DNA from: CBCPMX01 sp965120355
Lineage (GTDB): Bacteria; Bacillota; Clostridia; Oscillospirales; Oscillospiraceae
Assembly (NCBI GenBank): GCA_965120355.1
Contig: CBCPMX010000073.1
Coordinates: 1-25,023 of the forward strand
Direction of reading: 5' to 3'
DNA length: 25,023 nt
Shown one piece after another: positions 6,627-14,565 of this stretch. Both the position numbers and the translations under genes were made by a program. Under the pieces are notes generated by a model that saw nothing but the letters and a program-made list of their open reading frames with translations, did no database searches and was not told the DNA's origin. Positions within the stretch are counted from its first letter, which is position 1; every line of letters begins with the position of its first letter.

Positions 6627-8747
6627 GTGGAAAATCTTTTCTGGATTGGCTTCGTAGGCGCCGTCCTGGCTTTGGGCTTTGCAGTCTTGCAGGCCCGCAA
6701 GGTCCTGCGCTTCTCCGAAGGCAATGAGAAAATGGTGAAGATCGCCAAGTCTATCCGCGAAGGCGCCAATGCGTACCTGAAGCATCAGTATATGACTGTG
6801 GCTGTGGTCTTTGCCATCGTTTTTGTGGTCCTGCTGATCATCGCATTTGCCAGCGATGGGGCCATGCTGTCCAAGTTTACCCCCTTCGCGTTCGTCACCG
6901 GCGGAATCTGGTCCATGCTGGCCGGTTTCATCGGCATGAAGATCGCCACCAATTCCAATGCCCGTACTGCCTGGGCCGCGTCCGAGAGCCTGAACAAGGG
7001 TCTGCGCGTGGCGTTTTCCTCCGGGTCGGTCATGGGCTTCACGGTAGTGGGCCTGGGCATGCTGGACATCAGCATCTGGTACTTCCTGCTGCGCTATGGC
7101 TTTGGCATTGACGACGCCATGACCCTGGGCAATATCATGGTCATGAACGGCATGGGCGCATCCTTTATGGCGCTGTTTGCCCGCGTGGGCGGCGGCATCT
7201 ACACCAAAGCCGCCGACGTCGGCGCGGACCTGGTGGGCAAGGTGGAAGCCGGCATCCCTGAGGATGACCCCCGCAACCCCGCCACCATCGCCGACAATGT
7301 GGGCGACAATGTGGGCGACGTCGCCGGCATGGGCGCGGACCTGTATGAGAGCTATGTGGGCTCCATTCTGGCCACCTTCGCCCTGGGCGCTTCCGCCGGC
7401 TACGGCTTCAAGGGCATGCTTCTTCCCGTTGCCCTGGCTGTATGCGGCATCATCTGTTCCATCATCGGTTCCTTTTTCGTCAAGACCAAGGAGGACGCCA
7501 CTCAGAAATCTCTGCTGACCTCCCTGCGTACCGGTACTTATCTGGCCGCCATTCTGGCTGCCATTGCCGCCGCCCCTCTCACCAAGCTGATCGTTGGCAA
7601 CTGGGGCGTGTACATTGCCATTCTGGCCGGCCTCATCGGCGGCTGCGCCATCGGTTATTTCACCGAATACTACACCTCTGATACCTACAAGCCCACGCAG
7701 AAGCTGGCTGCGGCCTCCGAGACCGGCGCCGCTACCATCATCATCGGCGGCATCTCCCTGGGCCTGCTGTCCACCCTGGCCTCCATTCTGATTGTGGCTG
7801 TGGCCGTCCTGGTCAGCTACTTCGCCGCCGGCGGCTCCACCGTCATTGTTGATGAAGCCGGCCACTTCACCGAAGCCTTCAACCGCGGCCTGTACGGCAT
7901 CGGCATTGCCGGTGTCGGCATGCTGTCCTCCCTGGGCATCACGCTGGCCACCGACGCCTACGGCCCCGTGGCCGACAACGCCGGCGGCATCGCCGAAATG
8001 GCGGGCCTGCCGGAAGAGGTCCGGGAACGCACCGACGCCCTGGATTCTCTGGGCAACACCACCGCCGCCACCGGCAAGGGCTTTGCCATCGGCTCCGCCT
8101 CCCTGACGGCACTGGCGCTGCTGGTCTCCTACGTCAACATCGTGCAGGACAGCACTGCTGAGGTTCTGAACTTCACCCTGACCAGCCCCACGGTGCTGGT
8201 GGGCCTGTTCATCGGCGCCATGCTGACCTTTGTCTTCTCCGCCTTTACCATGAGCGCGGTACAGACCGCCGCCCAGTCCATCGTGCTGGAGGTTCGCCGC
8301 CAGTTCCGCGAGATCGAGGGCATCATGGAAGGCAAGGCCGATCCTGACTACGCAGCCTGCGTGGCCCTTTGCACCAAGGGCGCGCTGCATGAGATGGTTG
8401 TACCGGCCCTGCTGGCCATCATTGTCCCCCTGCTCACCGGCCTGATTCTTGGTCCCACCGGCGTGGTAGGCCTGCTGGGCGGCGTGTCCGTCACAGGCTT
8501 CGCCATGGCTGTGTTTATGTCCAACTCCGGCGGCGCATGGGACAACGCCAAGAAGTACATTGAAGCCGGCCACCATGGCGGCAAGGGTTCCGAGTGCCAC
8601 AAGGCCGCTGTTGTCGGCGACACTGTGGGCGATCCCTTCAAGGATACCTCCGGCCCGTCCCTGAATATCCTCATCAAGCTGTGCTCCACGGTTTCCATCG
8701 TGTTCTCCGGCCTGATTGTGGCGTTCAACCTTTTGAATTTGTTCTAA
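6627..8747 (+). CDS. hppA: Ion-pumping membrane pyrophosphatase, K+-dependent type
   Basis: Hydrolyses pyrophosphate and pumps H+ and/or Na+ across the cytoplasmic membrane, recovering energy from biosynthetic PPi. The 706 aa have about 16 predicted membrane helices, as usual. The catalytic signature DVGADLVGKVE is followed by EDDPRNPATIADNVGDNVGD (about residues 195-235). GNTTAATGKGFAIGSA carries Ala where K+-independent enzymes have Lys, which marks the K+-stimulated class. DNAKKYIEAG and GDTVGDPFKDTSGPS near the C-terminus are the second acidic substrate motifs. Na+ versus H+ specificity cannot be settled by eye. The GTG start is chosen because AAGGAG (6613-6618) lies 8 bases upstream. Monocistronic. 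Confidence 0.96.
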   Translation: MENLFWIGFVGAVLALGFAVLQARKVLRFSEGNEKMVKIAKSIREGANAYLKHQYMTVAVVFAIVFVVLLIIAFASDGAMLSKFTPFAFVTGGIWSMLAGFIGMKIATNSNARTAWAASESLNKGLRVAFSSGSVMGFTVVGLGMLDISIWYFLLRYGFGIDDAMTLGNIMVMNGMGASFMALFARVGGGIYTKAADVGADLVGKVEAGIPEDDPRNPATIADNVGDNVGDVAGMGADLYESYVGSILATFALGASAGYGFKGMLLPVALAVCGIICSIIGSFFVKTKEDATQKSLLTSLRTGTYLAAILAAIAAAPLTKLIVGNWGVYIAILAGLIGGCAIGYFTEYYTSDTYKPTQKLAAASETGAATIIIGGISLGLLSTLASILIVAVAVLVSYFAAGGSTVIVDEAGHFTEAFNRGLYGIGIAGVGMLSSLGITLATDAYGPVADNAGGIAEMAGLPEEVRERTDALDSLGNTTAATGKGFAIGSASLTALALLVSYVNIVQDSTAEVLNFTLTSPTVLVGLFIGAMLTFVFSAFTMSAVQTAAQSIVLEVRRQFREIEGIMEGKADPDYAACVALCTKGALHEMVVPALLAIIVPLLTGLILGPTGVVGLLGGVSVTGFAMAVFMSNSGGAWDNAKKYIEAGHHGGKGSECHKAAVVGDTVGDPFKDTSGPSLNILIKLCSTVSIVFSGLIVAFNLLNLF

Positions 8748-8786
8748 ACGCGACCAAATTCGTTTGATGCCCAAAGGGCAGACGTT

Positions 8787-8838
8787 CCCCGCGCAGCGGG
8801 GCGGCAGGCATTGCCGCCCCGCTGCGCGGGGATTTTTT
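8787..8838 (+). terminator. hppA terminator with 20-bp stem
   Basis: A perfect 20-bp stem (8787-8806 with 8812-8831), a 5-base loop, then A and six T. Unusually long for an intrinsic terminator, and made of two GC blocks (CCCCGCGC.. and GGGGCGGCA). Confidence 0.9.
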
Positions 8839-8900
8839 GTCCGGCGTCAGCCGGACGAGGGGAGCAAGGCGGAGCCTTGCCACCAACCAGCCGCCCCAGC
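8839..8900. repeat. Serial small hairpins between convergent genes
   Basis: GTCCGGC/GCCGGAC (8839-8845 with 8850-8856) and GCAAGGC/GCCTTGC (8864-8870 with 8874-8880) follow the hppA terminator directly. The layout of terminator plus short GC hairpins between convergent genes recalls the repeats at 4992 and 12929, although the sequence differs. Confidence 0.45.
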
Positions 8901-8939
8901 CAAAAAGAAAAAAGCGCCGCCCGGGCTGTGCCGGGCGGC
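8901..8939 (-). terminator. Terminator of the SLH protein gene
   Basis: Read on the minus strand: a perfect 9-bp stem GCCGCCCGG/CCGGGCGGC (8916-8924 with 8931-8939), 6-base loop, then a T-rich run (8902-8913 complement). Confidence 0.85.
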
Positions 8940-8965
8940 ATTGCATATCCGGTGTGCTGCGCGCT

Positions 8966-10024
8966 TCAGCTGAGCGGCGCGTAGGTCCCGTCGGGATAGA
9001 GCACATATGCCGCGTCCCAGGAGTCGGGGCCCATGGACCAGGCCGTGGCGGAGGCGGCGGCGGGGTCTGTGGGGTCCAGGCGCTGGTTCTCCAGCACCTG
9101 GCCGGTTTGCAGGTTGCACACCGCCCAGGAAAAGCCGCTGTCGGTCTGCCACTGGAGACCTGCCCAGTCGTGATACAGATTGATGTTGTAGAACCGCCCG
9201 CCGGTGTCTGCAAAGCCGGTCAGCAGCTGCATGCCGTTGGCGTCCATCAGATACACCGACGATGCGCCGGCCCCGGCAAACTCCACCACAACCTCATAGG
9301 GCGGCGTGGGCGCGGAAGGCTCGTCCGGCTGGGCCGGCTCGGGCGGGAGCTCCTCCGGCGCAGTCTCTTCGGGCACAGTTTCTTCCGGCTGGGCCGTTTC
9401 CGGTTGGCTGGCCTGGCCGGTGTAGAGCCGGAGCATGGTGGCGATGGACTGCTCCCGGGTATAGGCGTGCAGGGGCGAAAAAGCGTTGCCGCCGGTGCCG
9501 GTCATGATCCCCCGGTCATAGACCCAGGCCACGTCGGCCCGGGCCCAGCCGGCGATGTCCGCCTCGTCAGAAAATTCGTGGGGCGTAGACGTCGTTCCGT
9601 CCTCGCCGGTGCGCAGCGTCCCCAGCCGGTGGAGCATGGAGGCGGCCTGCTGGCGCTGCAGCGGCTGGCTGGGCGCAAAGCTGCCGTCACCCATCCCCTG
9701 GACGACGCCCAGGGCGGCGCACAGCAGCACGTCGGGGTCGTCGCAGTCGGAAAACGGCCCGGCGGCCTCCGGCGCGGCGGCGGCCAGTCCCTCCGCCTCC
9801 CAGTTCCGATACACCGCCGCGGCCAGGGTGCAGAACTCTGCGCGGGTGATGGGCTGGGTATAGTCCCCATCCAGCGCCTCCGGTACCAGCCCCATCTGGC
9901 GGGCGGCCCGGACGCTCTCCTGGGCCCAGTCGCTGGGCGCGTCCGCCGCCGCGGCGGCTGGTAGGCCGGTCAAAACCAGCACAGCGCACAGCAGCGCCGC
10001 CAGCCAACTTCTCTTTCTCTTCAT
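8966..10024 (-). CDS. Secreted SLH-domain protein with unknown C-terminal domain
   Basis: 352 aa. The signal peptide is about 1-27: a basic KRKR start, a hydrophobic core and an AAAAADA cleavage region. Three SLH repeats follow at about 30-75, 89-135 and 149-202, recognisable by TRAEF/TREQS-type helices and FSD...GIM/GVVQG turns. SLH domains bind pyruvylated secondary cell-wall polymer, so the protein is probably wall-anchored. A Pro/Glu linker (about 206-242) leads to a ~105-aa domain rich in Trp/Tyr and beta strands (VYLMDANGMQLLTGF, YNINLYHDW). This resembles WG-type repeats only loosely; no function assigned. GGAGG lies 8 bases before ATG 10024. It is divergent from another SLH protein. 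Confidence 0.88.
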   Translation of the reverse strand: MKRKRSWLAALLCAVLVLTGLPAAAAADAPSDWAQESVRAARQMGLVPEALDGDYTQPITRAEFCTLAAAVYRNWEAEGLAAAAPEAAGPFSDCDDPDVLLCAALGVVQGMGDGSFAPSQPLQRQQAASMLHRLGTLRTGEDGTTSTPHEFSDEADIAGWARADVAWVYDRGIMTGTGGNAFSPLHAYTREQSIATMLRLYTGQASQPETAQPEETVPEETAPEELPPEPAQPDEPSAPTPPYEVVVEFAGAGASSVYLMDANGMQLLTGFADTGGRFYNINLYHDWAGLQWQTDSGFSWAVCNLQTGQVLENQRLDPTDPAAASATAWSMGPDSWDAAYVLYPDGTYAPLS

Positions 10025-10166
10025 GGCAAGTTCCTCCTGAGCGTTTGGGAGCAATGTCACGCCGGCAGACGCGACGCCCGCGGCCCGAGTTCCCTCCGTC
10101 CGCAGCCGCACGCACCGGCGCGCTCCCCTTGGATTCCGGGCGCACGCGACGCGCCCGGGCGCTCTG

Positions 10167-10196
10167 AGTATACCATGGGCGCGCAAACCGTGTCAA
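10167..10196 (-). promoter_or_regulatory. Promoter of the SLH protein gene
   Basis: On the minus strand TTGACA (10191-10196), an 18-base spacer ending in extended TGG, and TATACT (10167-10172). The predicted leader is about 135 bases and very GC-rich. Confidence 0.8.
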
Positions 10197-10359
10197 ACCC
10201 TCCCTCACCGTCCGGGCAGTCAGATGCGCAGAACAGCGCCGGCGGCCCGCAGCGGAGGGGATCCCCTTTGCGCCAAACCGTGGCCGCCTTTGGATTGTCT
10301 CAAATTATAAAATATTTAAGAACACGTAAAGTTTTCACCAATTATACACAAAGCTGTGG

Positions 10360-10365
10360 TATGAT
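10360..10365 (+). promoter_or_regulatory. Extended -10 upstream of the carbohydrate-binding SLH gene
   Basis: TATGAT preceded by TGTGG in an AT-rich setting. TTCACC (10334-10339) would be 20 bases away, so the -35 is poor and the extended -10 probably compensates. The leader is about 90 bases. Confidence 0.5.
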
Positions 10366-10462
10366 ATGTGTATCTTCCCGCACCGCGCTCATGACCGCCC
10401 CGGCAGTGGGCGCGGTACTGACATCAACGCGGCTCCGGCCGCGGAAAAAGGAGCGTATCCCT

Positions 10463-12874
10463 ATGACAAAACCCGCATTTTTGCGCCGTGCGCTGGCGTT
10501 GGCTCTGGTGGTGGTTTTGGGAACAGCCATGGCCGTCCCCGCGGCAGCCGCCGATGAAGACACAGCGTCTGCGGCGCAGACCGGCGAGGTATCCATCCTC
10601 CTCAGTGACGACGGCGTCACCGTGGACGGCGAACCCGCTTCGGAAGACCCCAGCGCAGCGGTCTATGTAGGCGCCGAGATCATCTATTACCACGATCTCG
10701 ACACCTATGAGAGCGGCAATCCCTATGGAGAAGGTACGGACGCGGAAAAACACACCGAAGAGGAAGCGGCCCTGCACACCTGCGTAACCATTACCCAGGC
10801 GGGCACTTACCGCATCTCCGGCACCCTGTCCTACGGTCAGATCGCCGTGGATCTGGGAGAAGACAGCCGCACCGATCCCACAGCCGTGGTGACGCTGATT
10901 CTGGATAATGCCAATGTCACCTGTACCATCGCCCCGGCTCTGATTTTCTACAACGTCTATGAGTGCGACACCGCCTGGACTGCCTATGACAATGACGAGA
11001 CGGACAGCTACGAAGCCTCCGCCACCCAGGACACCTCCGCCGCAGGCGCCAATGTGATCCTGGCCGACGGCTCGGTCAACAACTTTACCGGCTCTCATGT
11101 GGCCCGCATCTACAAGGATAACGGCGATCAGAAGAAGCTGTATAAGTATGACGGCGCGTTCTACTCCGTGCAGTCTATGAACATCGACGGTGAGGAGGCC
11201 GGCAACGGCGTACTGAACATCGTTGGTGACAACGAGGGCCTGAATTCCGAGCAGCACTTGACCATCAACGGCGGTAAGATCAACATTCAATCCCAGGACG
11301 ACGGCATCAACACCAATGAGGACGGCATTTCCGTCACCACCATCAATGGCGGCAGCCTGCACATTGTGGCGGGCCTTGGCTCGGAGGGCGACGGCATTGA
11401 CTCCAATGGTTTCCTGGTCATCAACGGCGGCGTGGTCATTGCCCTGGCCAAGCCCCAGTCTGATTCCGGGCTGGACTCCGACATGGGCAGCTATATCAAC
11501 GGCGGCTATGTGGTCGCCACCGGCTCCACCATGGACTGGGCGGAAAGCGACTCCGAGCAGGTGACCATGAACCTGCAGTTCGCCGGCTCCCAGGATGCCG
11601 ACGAGGCCATCATTGTCACCGATACCGAAGGCAATGTGGTCTTTGCCTACGACCCGGAAGAGGATGAAACCACCGGCGAGAACTACCGCGGCTATCAGGG
11701 CGCGGTCATCAGCTGCCCCGAATTCCAGGTGGGCGAGACCTACTACGTCTATGTGGGCGGCGACGTCTACGGCGAAGAAGTGGACGGTCTGTATGACGCC
11801 AGCACCGTCACCGGCTTCTCCGACGATGCGGTGCAGCAGCAATACACCGGCACCGATGTGGGCTTCGGCGGCCCCGGCGGCGGCCCTGGCGGCGGTCCGG
11901 GCGGCTTCGGCAGAGACGCTGAGGGCTTCGGTGGGGAAGCTTTCTCCGACGAGCTCCTGTCCCTGATGGATACCGTGCGGGAAAACAGCGAGGAACTGCT
12001 TGCCATGGCGGAGGCCGCAGACGGCGACTGGGAAGCGCTGATTGCCGGCAACAGCGCCCGCCTGCAAGAGCTGTTCGGCATGACTGAAGAAGAATTGACC
12101 GCCCTGGCGCAGACGTACGGCGATCAGCTGACACAGCTGCTGGACCGTATGGGCAGCGCTCCCGAGGACATGGGCCAGCCGCCCGAAATGGGTGAGATGG
12201 GAGAGCGCCCCGAGCGTCCCGAAACAGCCGAAGGGGAACTGCCGGAAATGCCGGAGGGCGCAATGCCCGACATGGGCCAGCGGCCTGACATGGGCAATGA
12301 CGGCGGCGCTGAAAGCAGCGGCACAGCCTCTGTCAACTTCTATATGACGGACAAGGTCAACGCCTTCTCCGGCGTCAGCGACGTGACCGATAGCAGCGCC
12401 GTCTCCTTTACCGACGTACCGGCGGATGCCTGGTATGCCGAAGACGTGGCCACCGCCGTCGAGCAGGGCTGGATGACGGGCATCACGGAAACAGCCTTTG
12501 GGCCGTCGGACGGCTTTACCAAGGGCGATTTGGCCGAAGCCCTGTACGTCCTGTCCGGCAGCCCCTCCGGCTATGACAGCGCGCTGGATTGGGCGCAGGC
12601 ATCCGGCTGGTGGGCAGCCGCGGACGGCGGCGCAGACACTGCGCTCACCCGCCAGCAGCTGGCTGTGGCGCTCTACGCCTTTGCAAACGGCGAAGCAACA
12701 GAGGCGGATCTGAGCGTCTACACAGATGCCGGCGACATTGCCGCAGATGCTTTGGAAGCTGTTCAGTGGGCCGTGGCCAACGGCATTTTGCAGGGCTTTG
12801 AGGACGGCACCCTGTCCCCGGATTCCCCTGTGAGCCGGGCACAGGCAGCGGTCATTCTGGGCCGTCTGGCATAA
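10463..12874 (+). CDS. Secreted carbohydrate-binding (Cthe_2159-like) protein with SLH anchor
   Basis: 803 aa. The signal peptide is about 1-30 (RRALALALVVVLG, AVPAAAA). Residues about 60-440 resemble the Cthe_2159/PF14262 beta-helix family, whose founding member binds polygalacturonate and cellulose with calcium. Visible marks are the stacked turns LTINGGKINIQSQDDGI, TTINGGSLHIVAG, FLVINGGVVIALA and YINGGYVVATGS, with acidic DDGINTNEDG, GDGIDSNG and SGLDSDMG as likely Ca sites. Then come GGPGGGPGGGPGG (about 469-482), an acidic helical stretch (about 490-560), and a Met/Pro/Glu/Gly-rich linker (about 569-612, MGEMGERPERPE). Three SLH repeats (about 645-803) close the protein, so the wall anchor is C-terminal. 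AAAAGGAG sits 9 bases before the ATG. No catalytic motif was seen: probably a polysaccharide-binding surface protein. Confidence 0.85.
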   Translation: MTKPAFLRRALALALVVVLGTAMAVPAAAADEDTASAAQTGEVSILLSDDGVTVDGEPASEDPSAAVYVGAEIIYYHDLDTYESGNPYGEGTDAEKHTEEEAALHTCVTITQAGTYRISGTLSYGQIAVDLGEDSRTDPTAVVTLILDNANVTCTIAPALIFYNVYECDTAWTAYDNDETDSYEASATQDTSAAGANVILADGSVNNFTGSHVARIYKDNGDQKKLYKYDGAFYSVQSMNIDGEEAGNGVLNIVGDNEGLNSEQHLTINGGKINIQSQDDGINTNEDGISVTTINGGSLHIVAGLGSEGDGIDSNGFLVINGGVVIALAKPQSDSGLDSDMGSYINGGYVVATGSTMDWAESDSEQVTMNLQFAGSQDADEAIIVTDTEGNVVFAYDPEEDETTGENYRGYQGAVISCPEFQVGETYYVYVGGDVYGEEVDGLYDASTVTGFSDDAVQQQYTGTDVGFGGPGGGPGGGPGGFGRDAEGFGGEAFSDELLSLMDTVRENSEELLAMAEAADGDWEALIAGNSARLQELFGMTEEELTALAQTYGDQLTQLLDRMGSAPEDMGQPPEMGEMGERPERPETAEGELPEMPEGAMPDMGQRPDMGNDGGAESSGTASVNFYMTDKVNAFSGVSDVTDSSAVSFTDVPADAWYAEDVATAVEQGWMTGITETAFGPSDGFTKGDLAEALYVLSGSPSGYDSALDWAQASGWWAAADGGADTALTRQQLAVALYAFANGEATEADLSVYTDAGDIAADALEAVQWAVANGILQGFEDGTLSPDSPVSRAQAAVILGRLA

Positions 12875-12892
12875 TTCCATCTGACACGTCAC

Positions 12893-12929
12893 AGCGGGCC
12901 TGTTGCAGGGTTTCTGCAACAGGCCCGCT
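12893..12929 (+). terminator. Terminator hairpin with perfect 16-bp stem
   Basis: 12893-12908 pairs with 12914-12929, loop GGTTT. It is followed by CAGCTTGTGGAAAA rather than a T run, exactly as at the hflX terminator: in both places the hairpin is fused to a copy of the dispersed repeat. Confidence 0.7.
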
Positions 12930-13075
12930 CAGCTTGTGGAAAAGGTGCCGCAGGCACTTTTTTGCCCGCTGTATGTCGATCCGCCGGGCGAAACGAATGC
13001 ACCCGGCATCATTCGCAAACCCATGCGCAGCAAGGATTCGCGTATTTGACGGCGCCTCTGCGCCGCCTCGCCCAT
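12929..13075. repeat. Dispersed structured intergenic repeat, copy B
   Basis: Partner of 4992-5138. It keeps all three small stems (GTGCC GCA GGCAC at 12945-12957; CCGGGCG with CACCCGG at 12984-13006, which pairs through a T-G wobble only when read on the minus strand; GGCGC CTCT GCGCC at 13051-13064). It is again located between convergent genes and directly after a strong hairpin. Confidence 0.75.
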
Positions 13076-13098
13076 GGAAAAGGCGGAAGCCCTTCCTT

Positions 13099-14034
13099 TC
13101 AGGCACCTCCGGCGTCACCGGGAGCTCCTGTTTTTTTTGCCGGTTCCGCGGCTCTTTTGCCCGGCAGCTGCGCCAGCACAATGGCCCCAAACATCAGGAT
13201 TACGCCCAACAGCTCCCGCACCGTGAACCGCTCGTCCAGCAGCAGCCATCCCGCCAGCGCCGCAAACACGGATTCCAGGCTCATCAGCAGCGACGCCACT
13301 GTGGGATCCGTATCCTTCTGCGCAATGATCTGCAGCGTATATCCCGCACCGGAAGACAGAATGCCGGCATAGGCCACCGGCAGCCACGCAGCCCGCAGGG
13401 TCTCCCAGCTGGGCTCCTCCAGCAGCAGCATCAGGATGCCGGATTCTATGGCGCAGACAAAGAACTGGACGCACGACAGCTTGACTCCATCCGTCTGCCG
13501 CCCAAAATAATCCACTACCAGAATATGCACCGCAAAACACAGGGCGCAGATCAGCATCAGCAGATCGCCCCGATTCATGGCCAGGCTGCCGCTCATGCAA
13601 AGCAGATAAAGCCCCGCCACCGCCAATGCCACGCTGACCCACACCAGCGGATTGATCCGCCTGCGCAGAAACACACCGCCCAGGGGAACCAGGACGATAT
13701 ACATCGCAGTGATGAACCCGGCCTTGCCCACAGTGGTATACTGAATGCCGGTCTGCTGGAAGGCGCTGGCCACACACAGGGCCGTACCGCAGCATACGCC
13801 GCCCAGAACCATCGCCCTTCGGCCGGCTGGCGCAAGCTTCCGGGTCTGGGCAGGTTTTTTTCGGTCTGAAATCCAGATGACAGGCAGCAGCACCACGCCG
13901 CCCAGGACGGACCGGGCGCACAAAAAAGTATACGGCCCCACATGGTCCATACCGGCGCTCTGCGCCACAAAGGCCAGGCCCCAGATCAAGGCTGTCAAAA
14001 TCAGCAGGAGATTGCCGCGTACACGTTTTGTCAT
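13099..14034 (-). CDS. EamA/DMT-superfamily transporter
   Basis: 311 aa of mostly hydrophobic sequence with about ten membrane helices in two EamA repeats of five. The first starts LLLILTALIWGLAFVAQ; the second starts GDLLMLICALCFAVHILVV. PTVASLLMSLESVFAALAG near the end is the typical EamA helix-9 region. The cytoplasmic C-terminus is short and basic. Family members export amino acids, metabolites or drugs; the substrate cannot be read from sequence. The start at 14034 follows GGAGG at 10 bases. An in-frame upstream extension to 14199 is rejected because it lacks a site and is not membrane-like. No clear T-tailed terminator follows; the gene ends in the dispersed repeat. Confidence 0.92.
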   Translation of the reverse strand: MTKRVRGNLLLILTALIWGLAFVAQSAGMDHVGPYTFLCARSVLGGVVLLPVIWISDRKKPAQTRKLAPAGRRAMVLGGVCCGTALCVASAFQQTGIQYTTVGKAGFITAMYIVLVPLGGVFLRRRINPLVWVSVALAVAGLYLLCMSGSLAMNRGDLLMLICALCFAVHILVVDYFGRQTDGVKLSCVQFFVCAIESGILMLLLEEPSWETLRAAWLPVAYAGILSSGAGYTLQIIAQKDTDPTVASLLMSLESVFAALAGWLLLDERFTVRELLGVILMFGAIVLAQLPGKRAAEPAKKTGAPGDAGGA

Positions 14035-14231
14035 TTTCAATGCGCCTCCACCGCGAGGAATTTTTGAATCAGAACCCAACAATGCACGCAATGCGCGAAA
14101 TTGGTGTCCAGAAAACTTTCGCCGAATGCAGGCAGCATGCGCGGAACGCGGGAAGGATTTCTCGGTTTTTGCACCGGCGTCAATCAGAAACGCCGCCATA
14201 CTATGCGCCGGAATGGATTCAGCGTTTTCCT

Positions 14232-14260
14232 AAGGTAGCACAGCCGCAAGCAAAAGTCAA
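14232..14260 (-). promoter_or_regulatory. Probable EamA transporter promoter
   Basis: On the minus strand TTGACT (14255-14260), a 17-base spacer ending TGC, and TACCTT (14232-14237). This implies a ~190-base leader before ATG 14034, in which no known riboswitch was recognised. Confidence 0.55.
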
Positions 14261-14326
14261 GGCTTGCCGGTTGCCGGCTCTCAGCACACCGGCGCCGGCC
14301 CGGTTTGCATTCCAGGCCGCTTCAAG

Positions 14327-14355
14327 TTGACACCGTCCCTGCGGCAGGGTATACT
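14327..14355 (+). promoter_or_regulatory. Consensus promoter with a palindrome in the spacer
   Basis: TTGACA (14327-14332), 17 bases, TATACT (14350-14355). The spacer holds a perfect inverted repeat, CCCTGC-G-GCAGGG (14337-14349), placed where a repressor would block RNA polymerase. Confidence 0.85.
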
Positions 14356-14361
14356 AAAAGC

Positions 14362-14565
14362 GCGACAAACCCGGCAAACGCGCTGCGCAGGAGCCCCGGG
14401 TTCAGATTGATCCGGATTTATTACGGAAACCTGCGGCAAATCCCCGGGCGGCTTTCCTGCTTTCTGCGCCAGGCCGCGGCGCAAAAGCTCCGCTCACGGG
14501 CGCATCTGATGGAATGCAGCGGTTTCCGAATCAAACCTCACAGCGGCCACCGAAGGGAGGGACCC
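14362..14565 (+). other. Long 5' leader of the small membrane protein gene
   Basis: About 200 bases between the predicted transcription start and the ATG at 14566. It is GC-rich with several short complementary segments (for example CCCCGGGTT against AACCCGG). No riboswitch consensus was recognised, and no upstream open frame with a ribosome binding site was seen. Confidence 0.4.

Larger units (their letters stand above)
10025..10462. other. Divergent promoter region between two SLH genes
   Basis: 438 bases with no gene. 10025-10160 is the GC-rich leader of the minus-strand SLH gene, with partial inverted repeats but no riboswitch recognised. 10290-10345 is strikingly AT-rich. An extended -10 (TGTGGTATGAT, hexamer 10360-10365) probably drives the plus-strand gene; its -35 is weak. 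Confidence 0.5.

Noticed and set aside
6600..8774. 724-codon minus-strand frame opposite hppA
   Set aside because: Antisense of a clear membrane pyrophosphatase; Gly/His/Gln-rich, without domains or translation signals.
10424..12919. 831-codon minus-strand frame opposite the carbohydrate-binding gene
   Set aside because: Shadow frame; the plus strand has signal peptide, beta-helix and SLH repeats.
14035..14199. N-terminal extension of the EamA transporter to 14199
   Set aside because: No ribosome binding site, and basic non-membrane sequence; GGAGG at the proper distance supports 14034.
14362..14565. Riboswitch in the long leader
   Set aside because: No consensus core of any class I know could be matched; left as an unexplained leader.
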